Below are positions 33,640-44,173 of a stretch of DNA of 64,000 nt, piece after piece. The DNA is taken from contig OY821777.1 of the NCBI GenBank assembly GCA_963682175.1, positions 22,712,001 to 22,776,000 on the forward strand, written 5' to 3'. A program made the position numbers and the translations under genes. The notes beneath the pieces are model-generated. The model had not been told where the DNA came from. It worked only from the letters and a program-made list of their open reading frames with translations, and searched no databases. The first letter of the stretch is position 1; each line of letters opens with the position of its first letter. The DNA is from Triglochin maritima. Taxonomy: Eukaryota; Streptophyta; Magnoliopsida; Alismatales; Juncaginaceae.

Positions 33640-34190
33640 TGTGTGGTTGAGATTAGACCTGGAGCCCCGTAACCGTGTGTGAGCTTGGGATTGCCTGAAA
33701 TAGGCCTGAGGCCCAGCTTAGAATTGTGGTGTTGCGGCGGTTGGTTGAAAGAGACATGGAGCCCCGTGACTGTGTGAGAGCTGCAGTTGGTTGAAAAAGA
33801 CCTGGAGCCCAGCTAGTCTGTGCGGGGTTGGTTGAAAAAGACCTGGAGCTCCGTAGTGCGTTCAGGTTGGCTGAAAAAGGCCTGGAGCCTGAGCAGGGAC
33901 CGCGTGTAGGGGTTGGTTGAAAAAGACCTGGAGCCCTTAGACGTTTGGGTTGGTTGAAAAAGACCTGGAGCCCTTGGTCGTGTCGTGGTAGCTGCGGTTG
34001 GTCGAGATTAGACCTGGAGCCCAGCTTGGCGACGAGTGTGTGTCGCGGCGGTTGGTTGAGATTAGACCTGGAGCCCCGTGACTGTGGTGGGTGCGGAGGT
34101 TGGTTGAGATTAGACCTGAAGCCCCGTACCTGCGGTGTGTGCTGTGGTTGGGTGAGAGAGCCCTGGAGCCCAGCCTGTTGTGATGCTTTT
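33640..34190. repeat. LTR minisatellite, about 45-65 bp unit, 10-11 copies
   Basis: Repeats of GGTTGGTTGAAAAAGACC or GGTTGAGATTAGACC followed by TGGAGCCC, with variable linkers. It is in the same relative place as the 75-bp repeat of gypsy-1 but unrelated in sequence. Confidence 0.85.
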
Positions 34191-34256
34191 CTTGTTTAGT
34201 AGAATTGTATGCTAGGGTGCCTTTTCATTTCATGCATTTAGAGTTTGGCATACGGG

Positions 34257-34272
34257 GTTTCCTTCTGGAAAC
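34257..34272 (+). other. conserved leader hairpin (solo LTR)
   Basis: Stem GTTTCC/GGAAAC with loop TTCT, between CATACGGG and CTCAGGCAT. Confidence 0.55.
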
Positions 34273-34442
34273 TCAGGCATTGTTGCATGTTTACTTTCAG
34301 GCTGTGATCGGCGTTAAGGGGTGGTGACCGAGGAGAGGAGTGCTTCTACCGGATCCAACTTTCTCTCGGTTGAGGTCGTGTGATTACTGTTTCCTTCGTT
34401 TATGCTTTTGATGTAATCACAACTTTTGTAAACTCTGATGTT

Positions 34443-34444
<2 letters not shown>

Positions 34445-34533
<89 letters not shown>
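34445..34533. repeat. (TA)n/(CA)n/(TG)n compound microsatellite
   Basis: Long TA run, short ACACACAC, a second TA run, then TGTGTG. It lies between the acceptor and the 3' end of the solo LTR. Confidence 0.9.
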
Positions 34534-34627
34534 TGGTGCACCTGTGTTCCTTTATTTGCGTAATATCCTCTGTTGATTGAGTGTATAAATTTTAAATTTT
34601 CCGCTGCTTTGAGGATGTTACACCCCA

Positions 34628-34751
34628 TGTTGCGTAATTGAAGAGGGTTTTTTGTGGTGTGTGTTGTAATAGAAGAGGATGAGATGCCGAGAAGTGGTGT
34701 TATGTAGATCAAATATATAGATATAACATTTTCTGGACGTATGCTTATATA
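34628..34751 (-). promoter_or_regulatory. stranded promoter and 5' leader of the 31957-32259 gene
   Basis: With the solo LTR and one CCCCA removed, this sequence joins the reading frame at its ATG (GCAAC then ATGGGG). A minus-strand TATA box TATATAAG lies at 34744-34751, about 120 bp upstream of the ATG position, giving a plausible 85-90 nt leader rich in AACACACC and CTC. The separation is seen directly; the promoter role is inferred. Confidence 0.5.
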
Positions 34752-36533
34752 GGGAAAGAGGGGGAGAAGTTGGTTTAGTTTGACTTGACAAAACGTGGGA
34801 AGAATAGGCGTTAAGATATGAGTGTTACGGTGCTTGGTGTTGAATGGAATTGGTCAATGGTTTCTTGTAACCTACTTGTTGCAATGTCCAATAGAAAATG
34901 GGAACACCACAATGTCTATTTCTCGGATACAAAATGTCATTGTCGATCTGAAGTTCAGAATTAAATAATATAGGTACGTATAGTATGGCCATGTGGGGAT
35001 GAGCACTGTGTAATCCGGGCACTAGCAATTCATGTTAGAACTCGTGGATACGTCGACTTACCATGTTAATGGGTTGATTAATGTATTTAAGAACAGAACC
35101 GTTACGGATAATTTATTTTTGATATCTATTTTCTCTGAGCCTCATTAGATCAGTCGTTTCAAGCTTGTTACGTGTCGGTAATGTTGTCCGAACGACTTCA
35201 ATCAGTGTGGTCAATGATTTCGTGTAGCCTAAGTCATGTTCAGGTCTACTGGTTTAACATTTGTTTAATACTTTAAAACCGTGTATGGCGACCTACACCA
35301 TCGTCTTATATTAAGAAGTTTTTCATTCATTTGATATATCTTTCGATCAAACTGCACTAACAAGGTAAAACATTTCTTAACGAATTTTTTTACGAGACTA
35401 AAGAAAATATTATTCTATTATTCTAATTATATATTTTGATATATTTTCTTTAGTCTAATTATATATTTTTGATAATATATAACATGATTCATTTTCTAAC
35501 ATGCATTGCTAGAGACCTGTAGTTACTCTAATTATATATATTTGATAATATATAACATGATTCGTTTTCTATTATTCTCCCTTCGATCATGAGATTCACT
35601 TTCCAATGTTTTCTTTGGCACAAACATGTCCTTAAACAATGACCCAAAAGTCAGTTTGGAAGTTAAGTTCTCCAATTTTTGGAAGTTCTTCACTTCAAGT
35701 AGACCCTTGCTTAGTCAATGTGGATAATGTCCAATAGTCCCCCACTTCAAGTAGCCTCTTGTTAGTTCCTTTAACATGTGTTTTAATACGTTCAATGTAA
35801 TTATCAAAATCCAAAAACTCCTATGTAGAGAGAATTTCATCCTTAACGAGATGTTCCATTTTATCTCTTGACATATGGCCTACAAGATAGTGTCATAATT
35901 TTGATGAGTGTCCACTATAACGATTTCTCTTAATTCTGCGTTTATCATTATTGACACTCTCCACATTCATCGACAATAAATATTCAGTGTCTGAAGAAGT
36001 CAAATAAAGTTTATAGAGGTCACACCACTAATCAGACTTTAGCACAATGCTTGTGTGCGATTGTGCATGGGAAATGGGATATTTTCACAGGGAAATGGGA
36101 AATCACATAATAGTTGAGCTTTGAAAATATATCAACAATACGGATTTGGTAAAACATCCAGGTCCTAGGTCGTAATCTCTTTGAATACATTGAGAATGTA
36201 TGTGAAAGAAAGTTTTGATAACAAGTGAGAGATTGAAATGAATGTGTTCTAAAAGTTTTACTTTTATATGTCAATTATTATGACTTGGATGTGCAAATAT
36301 TATATTCCTTGAATAATGTATTTGTCTTTTGGAAGTGTTAAGGAAGAAGCTCTTGGTCCATAACCATAGAGTTTTTAAAGATAATAATTTACATAAATCA
36401 AAAGTTATTCACAATCATGGTAATTGATATGGAACATTAATTACTGAGATAAGATTGTCGTGTTGATCATCGATTATTGTAGCTCCACAAATATTTGCGA
36501 CACGAGTATATAAAAGAGGAAATGATTACTTTT
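34752..36533. other. AT-rich spacer without recognisable gene
   Basis: No coding similarity seen. ATTATATATTTTGATA-like words repeat near 35420-35560 (at least three partial copies of a TAATTATATATTTTGATAATATATAACATGATTC-type segment, described here rather than resolved). Confidence 0.35.
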
Positions 36534-36919
36534 TATTGGACTAATCAGGGATTAATAAGCAATTTGCCCAAACCACTGACACATGTCGCGTCCCTATTGG
36601 ACAACTCATTTAGGGTTTAGGGTGGATCCGTCTATATAAGGAGGGGAGCCTCCCTTTGAATAGATTGATCTCATGTGCAAAATCCTAGCCTCCACCCTAA
36701 CATAACCGCCACCTCCTATTCTCTCACATTTCGTCCCTCCACCTCCACCAAGCTCATTCCGTGGACTCTTGGGTTGTGGACTCGCGCTCCTTCTCCAAGA
36801 GAGTAGGAGACCGACCGGTGAGAAGGATTCCGTAAGGTGACATTCGATCTTCCTTCCGCTGCCATAGGTTCTCTCCAAGCAAGGTACTCCTGAACCTGTA
36901 GAATCGTTATTTGCTTACA
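36534..36919 (+). repeat. copia-2 5' LTR (386 bp)
   Basis: TATTGGACTAATC to TTTGCTTACA. The ends are fixed by the TSD and the other LTR; the first dinucleotide is TA in both copies rather than TG. TATA motif TATATAAG at 36634-36640. Confidence 0.92.
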
Positions 36920-36920
36920 T

Positions 36921-36933
36921 TGGTACCAGAGCC
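36921..36933 (+). other. copia-2 primer binding site
   Basis: TGGTACCAGAGCC, one change from the initiator Met-tRNA site TGGTATCAGAGCC, one base after the LTR. Confidence 0.85.
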
Positions 36934-37639
36934 ATCTCGGTTACCTTCGAATCCTCACCATGCTTGACGAATTTTTGTTTCATGATAATCTGATTTGAGA
37001 TAAAAACAAAATATTCGGTGGTTATGTTTTTGGAGAAAGAAAGAAAACAGAAAATCAGCATTGCTTATTTACATGATGCGCATGTTATATATGTTGATTG
37101 TTCATGAATTTTTTTCTTTCAAATTCGTTTTTCATATTCTGGAAATGAAAAACTCAGAGGTTTTTGATCTTTAAATGAAATAATATGATCATTCATTTAG
37201 AGATATAAGTGGTGCATGTTTGCTGATTTCTTTCTAACGTGCAATTAGGGTTTAGACTAGTTTCAACATGTTGCGCATGTTATGGTTCATTAGAGCATGC
37301 ATCTAGGGTTAGATTTTGCTCCTCCATTCTTGCGCATATGTGCATGGTTTAAGATGGATTTTTCCTGATTTTATTTCGAGTCAATATGATATGTTGCTCT
37401 CCTATCATTGCACATACATAGATGTGACCAGAATTCTATTTTTTCTGTGTTGTTACCTCTATTCTTTGTGCATGTATTAGATAAAATCAGAAGTTATTTT
37501 CCATGTTGATTCTTCTAAATCATGCACATGTATACATGAAATAATATGTCTATTTTTCCTGATTTTTACGAATTAGGGTTAGATATTATTTATTCTAATC
37601 TTTGAGCATGTATACATGAATATTGAGTTACCATATTGT

Positions 37640-37885
37640 ATATTTCGTTTTCTTTTTGGAATGAGAGCATTCATTTCATTTGAAATATTTCTTTATGATT
37701 GAATGCACATACATGTTAATCTCATTAAGGATATTTCGGATTTCTTTTGGAATAATTGCATGCATTTCATTTGAAATATTTCCTTTATGATTGAATGCAC
37801 ATATATGTTAATCTCATTAAGGATATTTCGGATTTCTTTTGGGATGATTGCATGCATTTCATTTGAAATATTTCCTTTTCATCAA
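37640..37885. repeat. 91-92 bp tandem repeat in the copia-2 leader
   Basis: TGAAATATTT recurs at 37681, 37772 and 37864 with the surrounding ATTGAATGCACAT and GGATATTTCGGATTTC, about 2.5 units. Confidence 0.8.
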
Positions 37886-37914
37886 ATGTGCATATATGTG
37901 ATGCCATCCACCAA

Positions 37915-38190
37915 AGAATTTCGAATTTTTCTTTCCATTACAAGTAGCATAATTATTGTTGATTGCATGCTTATATTGATTATGGAAAGATTGGCTAATT
38001 CTGAAAATTTTGGAAAGATATTATGGGCTGGAATTTTATTGCCTTAAAAATATGTTTGGATGCTTTCCTTTGATGCAAAAAATATGTGTTGTTCTCCACC
38101 ATATAATTTCGAAATTTTTCTTTCCATTAGAAGTAGCATAATTATTATTGATTGCATGATTATATTGATTATGGAAAGAAAAAAAAATCT
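37915..38190. repeat. direct repeat pair in the copia-2 leader
   Basis: About 75-90 bp around TTTCTTTCCATTA and AGTAGCATAATTATT occurs near 37915-37992 and again near 38100-38182, about 190 bp apart. Confidence 0.75.
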
Positions 38191-39027
38191 GTTTTGAGAA
38201 TGATTATTGTGGAGATTGGTTGTCATTACCTAACACGTTTTTTTGCCTATTTTCGTGCCCCATTCATGCATTGTTTCCTTATGCATTACTTCCTTATTGT
38301 TTGAATGAGGTGCACACTTTATGGTATATTTTTTCATACGTCGGATTGTGCTAACATATGGAAAGATTGTGGCTATGTGGAATGAATGATTCCTGATTTT
38401 ATTTACTGCCTTATTGAGAGATGAGCGTATTTCATTCATTTATTTCCATTTGCAATAGTTATCTCAATGGACTGTAATATTTATGGACTGTAATAATTAT
38501 GGACTGTGGACTGTTTATTGCCCTAAGGAGACGAGGGGCTCCTTTATTTTTATTATTGCGATATTATTGCTATAAGACTCATGCAGGTTCCCGTCGACGA
38601 GGCTAAATCCCTAATGAGGATCATTAGCTCGATATGGAAGTAATGTAGTAATCATATATGTGTGATGTTGATTGGATTTTTTTTTTGAAAACCATTTTTG
38701 GGAACTCGCATGCCTAGTGGGAGTTGCAAGGTTGAAGTGTTTTGTGTAAACCACCTTGCAACTGGCGGCAAATATTTTTTTATTGGCTGATTTACCATGA
38801 TTTGAAACGTTTTTTTTTGTCATTAAATCATGATGGAGCTCAATATCTAGATTAGTAAAATGGCTTTATTAACTATTGAATGAGGATTTGATCGAATGCT
38901 TTATGTTTTCTTTTGGTCTGAATGCTATAGCTATTAAGTCAGTTTATTCTTTATGATTATTGTAGCTTGTTATATTTTATGCTAGAACTCATGTATCACT
39001 ATGTATTTTGATTGTCCTAGATTCTTT

Positions 39028-42000
39028 ATGGCTGCTTCCAAAAGCATCATCGCTGATTTGACTCGAGGAGATAAACTCAATGAAAGAAATTACGATCTGT
39101 GGCATCGTAAAATTGAGTATCTCTTAGAGGATCAGGACATGTTAGAAAACATAAACCAATCTATGTCTCCCCCCGAGGAGGGGAATACTACGCAACATCG
39201 CAGAAACTTGAATGTTTATAATGCATGGAAAAAGAAAGACCGAATTGCTCGAATCACAATTCTAAGTTCAATGAGGGACGATCTGAAACTACGGTTCGGA
39301 AAGTTTCGAACTGCAAAGGCCTTGTGGGAAGCTGTGAAGTTTCAGTACGGAGTGACCTCCGTCACAAGGGCCCGCCAGCTTGGGCTCATGTTTGATGGGT
39401 ATAAAATGCGCCAAGGTCACACAATGAGGCAGCATATTACCGCAATGTCAAACATGATTAGCGAGCTGAGCGCTGCCGGTCGTGCTAAGACCGATGAGGA
39501 GCAAGTGTCTGCTCTCATCAGATCATTGCCTTCGAAGAGTTGGGAGCATATGAAGGTCCATCTGACCCATGCTGATGACATCAAGACATTTGACCAGGCC
39601 GCAAAACACCTAGAGCTGGAGGAGGACCGCATGCTTGCGGAAGACCCTCTAACTGAAGTGTTTGCTGCTGAAGTTGGCGCTCCTCGGAGGAGTGCAGGTT
39701 TTAAGCGCAAAAGAGATAGAGCTCAGGGTTTTAAAGGCAAGAAGGGTGCAAATGCAAACAAAACAGAAAACAAAGCTGGAAAGAAACGACCTCGAGGATC
39801 TAGGGGTGAGAAAGATAAGTCTAATGTGACTTGTTTTAACTGTCGAAAGACTGGACATTTTACTCGTGAGTGCACTGAGCAAAAGGTAATTACTGTGTGT
39901 AATCCCTCGAATTGTAACGTGACTAGTTCTGTGATGCTCAGTGATTATTCTCCTGTGTGGATTGTGGATTCAGGTGCCACGGACCACGTAACAAAGGATC
40001 GTTCTGCCTTCGTGGAATATCGCCGTGTTCCAAGTGGGAGGCGAATAAGCATGGCAAACAACACTAGCATTGAAGTTCTTGGAGTTGGCACATGCAAAGT
40101 GGCTTTGCGAAGTGGCCGGATCCTATTACTTCACGACATGTTGTATGCACCAGCTATACGGTGAAATATTATTTCTGTTGTTGTCTTGATGAGACATGGT
40201 TTTAAAGTTGTTTTTGAGAACAATGATATGGGTTTATACCTTTCTAACATTTATTATGGACGTGCTTTTCTTTCTGATGGTTTTATTGTGTTGGATGCAA
40301 TTTATGATTTCAATCATAACGCTAGTGCCTTTATGAGCCAAAGTTCCATGAATAATGATTCAGTTATGTGGCATGCTAGACTAGGTCACATTGGTGTTGA
40401 CCGGATGAACAAGTTGGCAAAGGAGGGGGTATTAGGAGAATGCTCCAAATTTGAATTGCCAACCTGTGAATCTTGTCTAGCTGGAAAGGCAACTAGAAAA
40501 CCGTTCGGAAAAGCCATTAGGGCTACTTCTCCTTTAGAACTAATTCACTCAGATATTTGTGGACCTTTGAATGTGGGTACTAGACATGGACAAAGTTACT
40601 TCATCACAGTCATTGATGACTTCACTAGATATGGTCATATTTATCTTATTTCTCACAAGTCAGAAGCTCTAGAATGTTTTAAGAAATTCATGAGCTTAGT
40701 TAAGAATCAGTTGGATAATAAGATAAAAACTCTTAGAACGGATAGAGGTGGTGAGTATCTCTCCATAATGTTCAAGGAGTTATGTGATGAAAAGGGGATA
40801 TCTAGACAATTCACTATGCCTTATACTCCTCAGCAAAATGGTGTTATCGAGAGAAGGAATAGAACGTTGCTAGACATGGTTAGATCCATGATGGCGCATG
40901 CGAACTTACCAATTTCGTTTTGGGGAGATGCTCTAATGACTGCTGCCTATATGACAGGACCGAAGCCTGATTTTAGTCTGATGCGTCCTTGGGGATGTGC
41001 GGCATACATTCATTCTACTAGTCACCGATATGGAAAACTAGGACCTAGAGGGAAAAAGTGTATCTTTGTAAAATACAGTGATTTCTCCAAAGGTTTTGTT
41101 TTTATCGGGGTAGACGAGAATGAAAGAAGGATGGAACTGGAATCTAGGGATGCCACATTCTTGGAAAATGATTTTCCAACCCTTGCTGGAGCTATCAAAA
41201 AGTAAGTGGACTTCTTTGAACAACAAGATGAGGACATTGCCACTCCACGGGATCATGATCTGGAAGTTGAACATGAGGTTCCACCAGTCGATCCTAGTGG
41301 GAGCAGCAATGTTGAGGATCCGATAGCTCTCACGGAGGATGAGCCATCAGATATCCATCTGCGTCGAAGCAAACGCGGGCTCATTCCTCGTAGGCGGTTT
41401 CGCTTAGAGGAAGAGGCCCTCATGATAGCTCAAGAAGAAATTGATTATGAATCATCCGGGATGACAGTAATCAATGAGCAAGAACCGGAGACCTTGAAAG
41501 AGGCTTTGGAAGGTCGAAATGCTAAAGAGTGCTTAGAAGCTATAAAGGAAGAGTTGGAGTCGATGAAAGTGAATCGAGTCTGGGACTTGGTCGACTTACC
41601 GCCGAACCGAAAGGCCATTGGGGCCAAGTGGATCCTCAAGATTAAGAGGAAGGCGGATGGATCTATTGATAGATTCAAGGCTAGACTGGTAGCTAAAGGC
41701 TACACCCAAAGAGAAGGCGTGGATTTTGAGGAAACCTTTTCACCCGTGGTTAGGTTTGCCTCCATCCGCCTTCTACTAGCTATTGTAGCTCAGATGGACT
41801 TAGAGCTTTACTAAATGGATGTAAAGACTGCTCTTCTCAATGGAGAACTTGAGGAAGAGATCTACATGGATCAACCTCAAGGTTTTGAAGTCAAAGGACA
41901 AGAGCGCAAAGTTTGCAAGCTCAAGAGGTCCTTGTATGGCTTAAAACAAGCGTCTAGACAGTGGAACATTCGCTTCCATCAAGCTATAACAGAGAATGCA

Positions 42001-42526
42001 TTCTCTATGCTTGAGGAAGATCACTGTGTGTACGTTAAGAGATCCAATGGTAAATTTGTCATTCTGACCTTGTATGTTGATGACATACTCATGGCTGGCA
42101 ATAGCAAAGAGCTGCTGAAATCCACTAAGGAGTGGTTGTCCTCCACGTTTGATATGAAGGACATGGGTGAAGCTAGCTACGTCCTTGGTGTCAAGATAGT
42201 TAGAAATAGGTCCAAGAGACTTCTGGGATTGTCTCAAGAGACTTACATTAACAACATCTTGAAGAAATGTTATATGGACAAATGCAAACCAATCGACACT
42301 CCTATTGAGAAAGGCTTGCACTTAAGCCTTGATAAGCATCCTGAGACTCCTGAAGAGAAGACCAAAATGGACGAGGTTCCACTTTGTGAAGGACATTATA
42401 GCGAGAAAGGAAGTTGAGTTGAGACATGTGTCTACTAGTCTTATGGTAGCTGACCCTCTAACCAAGGCTATAGCTAAGGACTCGTTTGCGTGTCATGTGA
42501 AGTCCTTAGGCTTACGCAGACTTTGA
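39028..42526 (+). pseudogene. copia-2 gag-pol polyprotein
   Basis: One frame from the ATG at 39028 (MAASKS) to 42417, interrupted by three stops (near 40162, 41203 and 41812), then shifted. Gag ends with a CX2CX4HX4C knuckle (CFNCRKTGHFTREC). Protease has WIVDSGATDH. Integrase has LGHIGVDRM...CESC and the D, D, E residues in HSDICGP, TDRGGEY and VIERRNR, plus a short in-frame loss after AAYM. RT has the YVDD motif near 42080. After TPEEKTKM (about 42364) sequence jumps to the last about 55 residues of RNase H (FHFVKDII ... VADPLTKAI) in another frame, so most of RNase H, including its catalytic acids, is deleted. The stops are consistent with C-to-T changes (CGA to TGA, CAA to TAA). Confidence 0.92.
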
Positions 42527-43772
42527 TGTATTGGCATGTCTAACTTCTTTTTATGAGTGATTGTGTTGTTTCCTTTCGACTGTATCTGTTTGCTTGATAT
42601 AGTCGTTCTAGCATAAAATATTATTCTGTCAATAGGCTGAAGAATGCTTACTCACACGAGCATTCGCCTCTGGCGCTTTTGATAGCGAGCAGAGATGAGA
42701 CTGATCATGAAGAGATCTTGTATGATAGATCCATAGTAGTTCATGATAGGATAGTCGCCTTGATTAGGAATCAAGATGAGATCCTCTATGTTGGTGAGGA
42801 TTGACATGAATGTTCCCACGATTCATGTGACCTATAGAAGCCAAGTACGAGCATCACATGTGGCGCCAGGTGACACCTGTATGGTGTTAAGGCGACAATG
42901 ATGAAGCTCGGGTCAGGTGCAGAGGGGGTGCGACTGGACTAAGACTTGTATGGTGTTGAGAGACAGACATACTATTGTGTGCAGTATGATCCACCATAGC
43001 ATGTTTGTCATACAACATGTGCTGAGCGACCATTTGGAAGTGAAAGGATGGATCCCTGCTCCTTCACTGTGTGAGTCCAAGACTTGATTGTCATTTAGTT
43101 GCCCTCAGTGACCTTCGACGACACCATGAAGCAAAGAGTTGATGTGGCTACTTTGGGATGTTATCTATGACCATGAGAGATTCGGTCTAAAGAGGCATCT
43201 TCGGGAAAGGAGTCAACTCTAAGTGTAATGGTGGTCTGGGGCGAAGGGAAAGGTTTGACTCGAATGCACTAAAAGTATTTGCTGGGCCCAACTGTATTGA
43301 TACAGTAGCAAGTACCTTGAGGACAAGAAGGTATTCTCTCCGAGGGATCGAGATACCGTTCGTGTCAAGTGAGTTTCTGAGTAAACCTGGGGAACTGTGA
43401 TTTGCATTTGACTGCTTATTTATTGGTTTTTGAGGATGTTGTCATTCTGGCCTTCTAGTAAGGTTTCTAGTTTGAGACTCCAAATTGCAGGTACATCACC
43501 GGTCGCACGACCCATTTGTCCGTATGATCGGAAGAGTGCATGTGTCAGGGACATAGATGATCTTGTATCGGGTATACATGATCGGAGACTTGCGTATTGT
43601 GGATGCGTTCTTGGAGAAAGGAATAGTTGTATATATCAGGGATGTATACGTATGTGTCGGGGACACATAGGGAGGTGACATATTGCCATTGTGTGATTGT
43701 ATGTATCAGGGATATATGCATATGTGTCGGAGACACAAAAGCAGATGACATGTTGTTATCGTGCTGTTGTGC
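42527..43772 (+). other. copia-2 3' untranslated region
   Basis: No coding similarity between RNase H and the polypurine tract. Short words such as ATATATCAGGGATGTATACGTATGTGTCGGGGACAC-type segments recur at about 43630-43735 (two to three imperfect copies). Function unknown. Confidence 0.55.
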
Positions 43773-43782
43773 AAGTGGGAGA
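43773..43782 (+). other. copia-2 polypurine tract
   Basis: AAGTGGGAGA directly before the 3' LTR. Confidence 0.8.
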
Positions 43783-44168
43783 TATTGGATTAATCAGGGA
43801 TTAATAAGCAATTTGCCCAAAGCACTGACACATGGCGCGTCCCTATTGGACAACTCATTTAGGGTTTAGGGTGGAGCCGTCTATATAAGGAGGGGAGCCT
43901 CCCTTTGAATAGATTGATCTCATGTGCAAAACCCTAGCCTCCACCCTAACCTAGCCGCCACCTCCTATTCCCTCCCATTTCGTCCCTCCACCTCCACCAA
44001 GCTCATTCCGTGGACTCTTGGGTTGTGGACTCGCGCTCCTTCTCTAAGAGAGTAGGAGACCGACCGGTGAGAAGGATTCCGTAAGGTGACCTCTGATCTT
44101 CCTTCCGCTGCCACAGGTTCTCTCCAAGAAAGGTACTCCTGAACCTGTAGAATCGTTATTTGCTTACA
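43783..44168 (+). repeat. copia-2 3' LTR (386 bp)
   Basis: Same length as the 5' LTR with about 15 substitutions; TATA motif CTATATAAGG near 43881. Confidence 0.93.
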
Positions 44169-44173
44169 CTTTT

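Larger units (their letters stand above)
32822..34300 (+). other. predicted leader intron in the solo LTR
   Basis: Donor CTTCCG/GTATGTAAAG and acceptor TTTACTTTCAG/G, with branch-like CTCAG about 25 nt upstream; 1,479 nt. These are textbook plant splice signals, placed as in gypsy-1 and gypsy-2. No transcript evidence. Confidence 0.45.
32259..34622 (+). mobile_element. chromovirus-type solo LTR, TSD CCCCA, inserted at a start codon
   Basis: 2,364 bp from TGTAGGATCC to GATGTTACA, flanked by CCCCA (32254-32258 and 34623-34627). There is no internal region or ORF. It shares the chromovirus LTR plan in plus orientation: TCTCTC tract (32450-32500), donor GTATGT at 32822, palindromes (33008-33528), minisatellite (33640-34190), hairpin (34257-34272), acceptor CAG at 34300, and an end resembling the other chromovirus LTRs in inverse (TTTTCCGCTG ... 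TTACA). It is a third subfamily. Confidence 0.85.
36884..39020 (+). other. predicted leader intron of copia-2
   Basis: Donor AAGCAAG/GTACTCC inside the LTR end at 36884. Acceptor TTTTGATTGTCCTAG/A at 39020, only 7 nt before the gag ATG at 39028. The 2,137 nt between are T-rich and full of out-of-frame ATGs, intron-like rather than coding. Splicing would remove the PBS, so a spliced RNA would serve translation only. An alternative acceptor is CATGCAG/G at about 38587. Confidence 0.4.
36534..44168 (+). mobile_element. copia-2: Ty1/copia element, TSD CTTTT
   Basis: Complete 7,635-bp insertion. Two 386-bp LTRs (36534-36919, 43783-44168) differ at about 15 sites by eye (about 4%). Perfect 5-bp repeats CTTTT flank it (36529-36533, 44169-44173). 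PBS, polypurine tract and one gag-pol frame are present. It has an unusual 2.1-kb leader and a large RNase H deletion, so it cannot be autonomous now. Confidence 0.93.
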
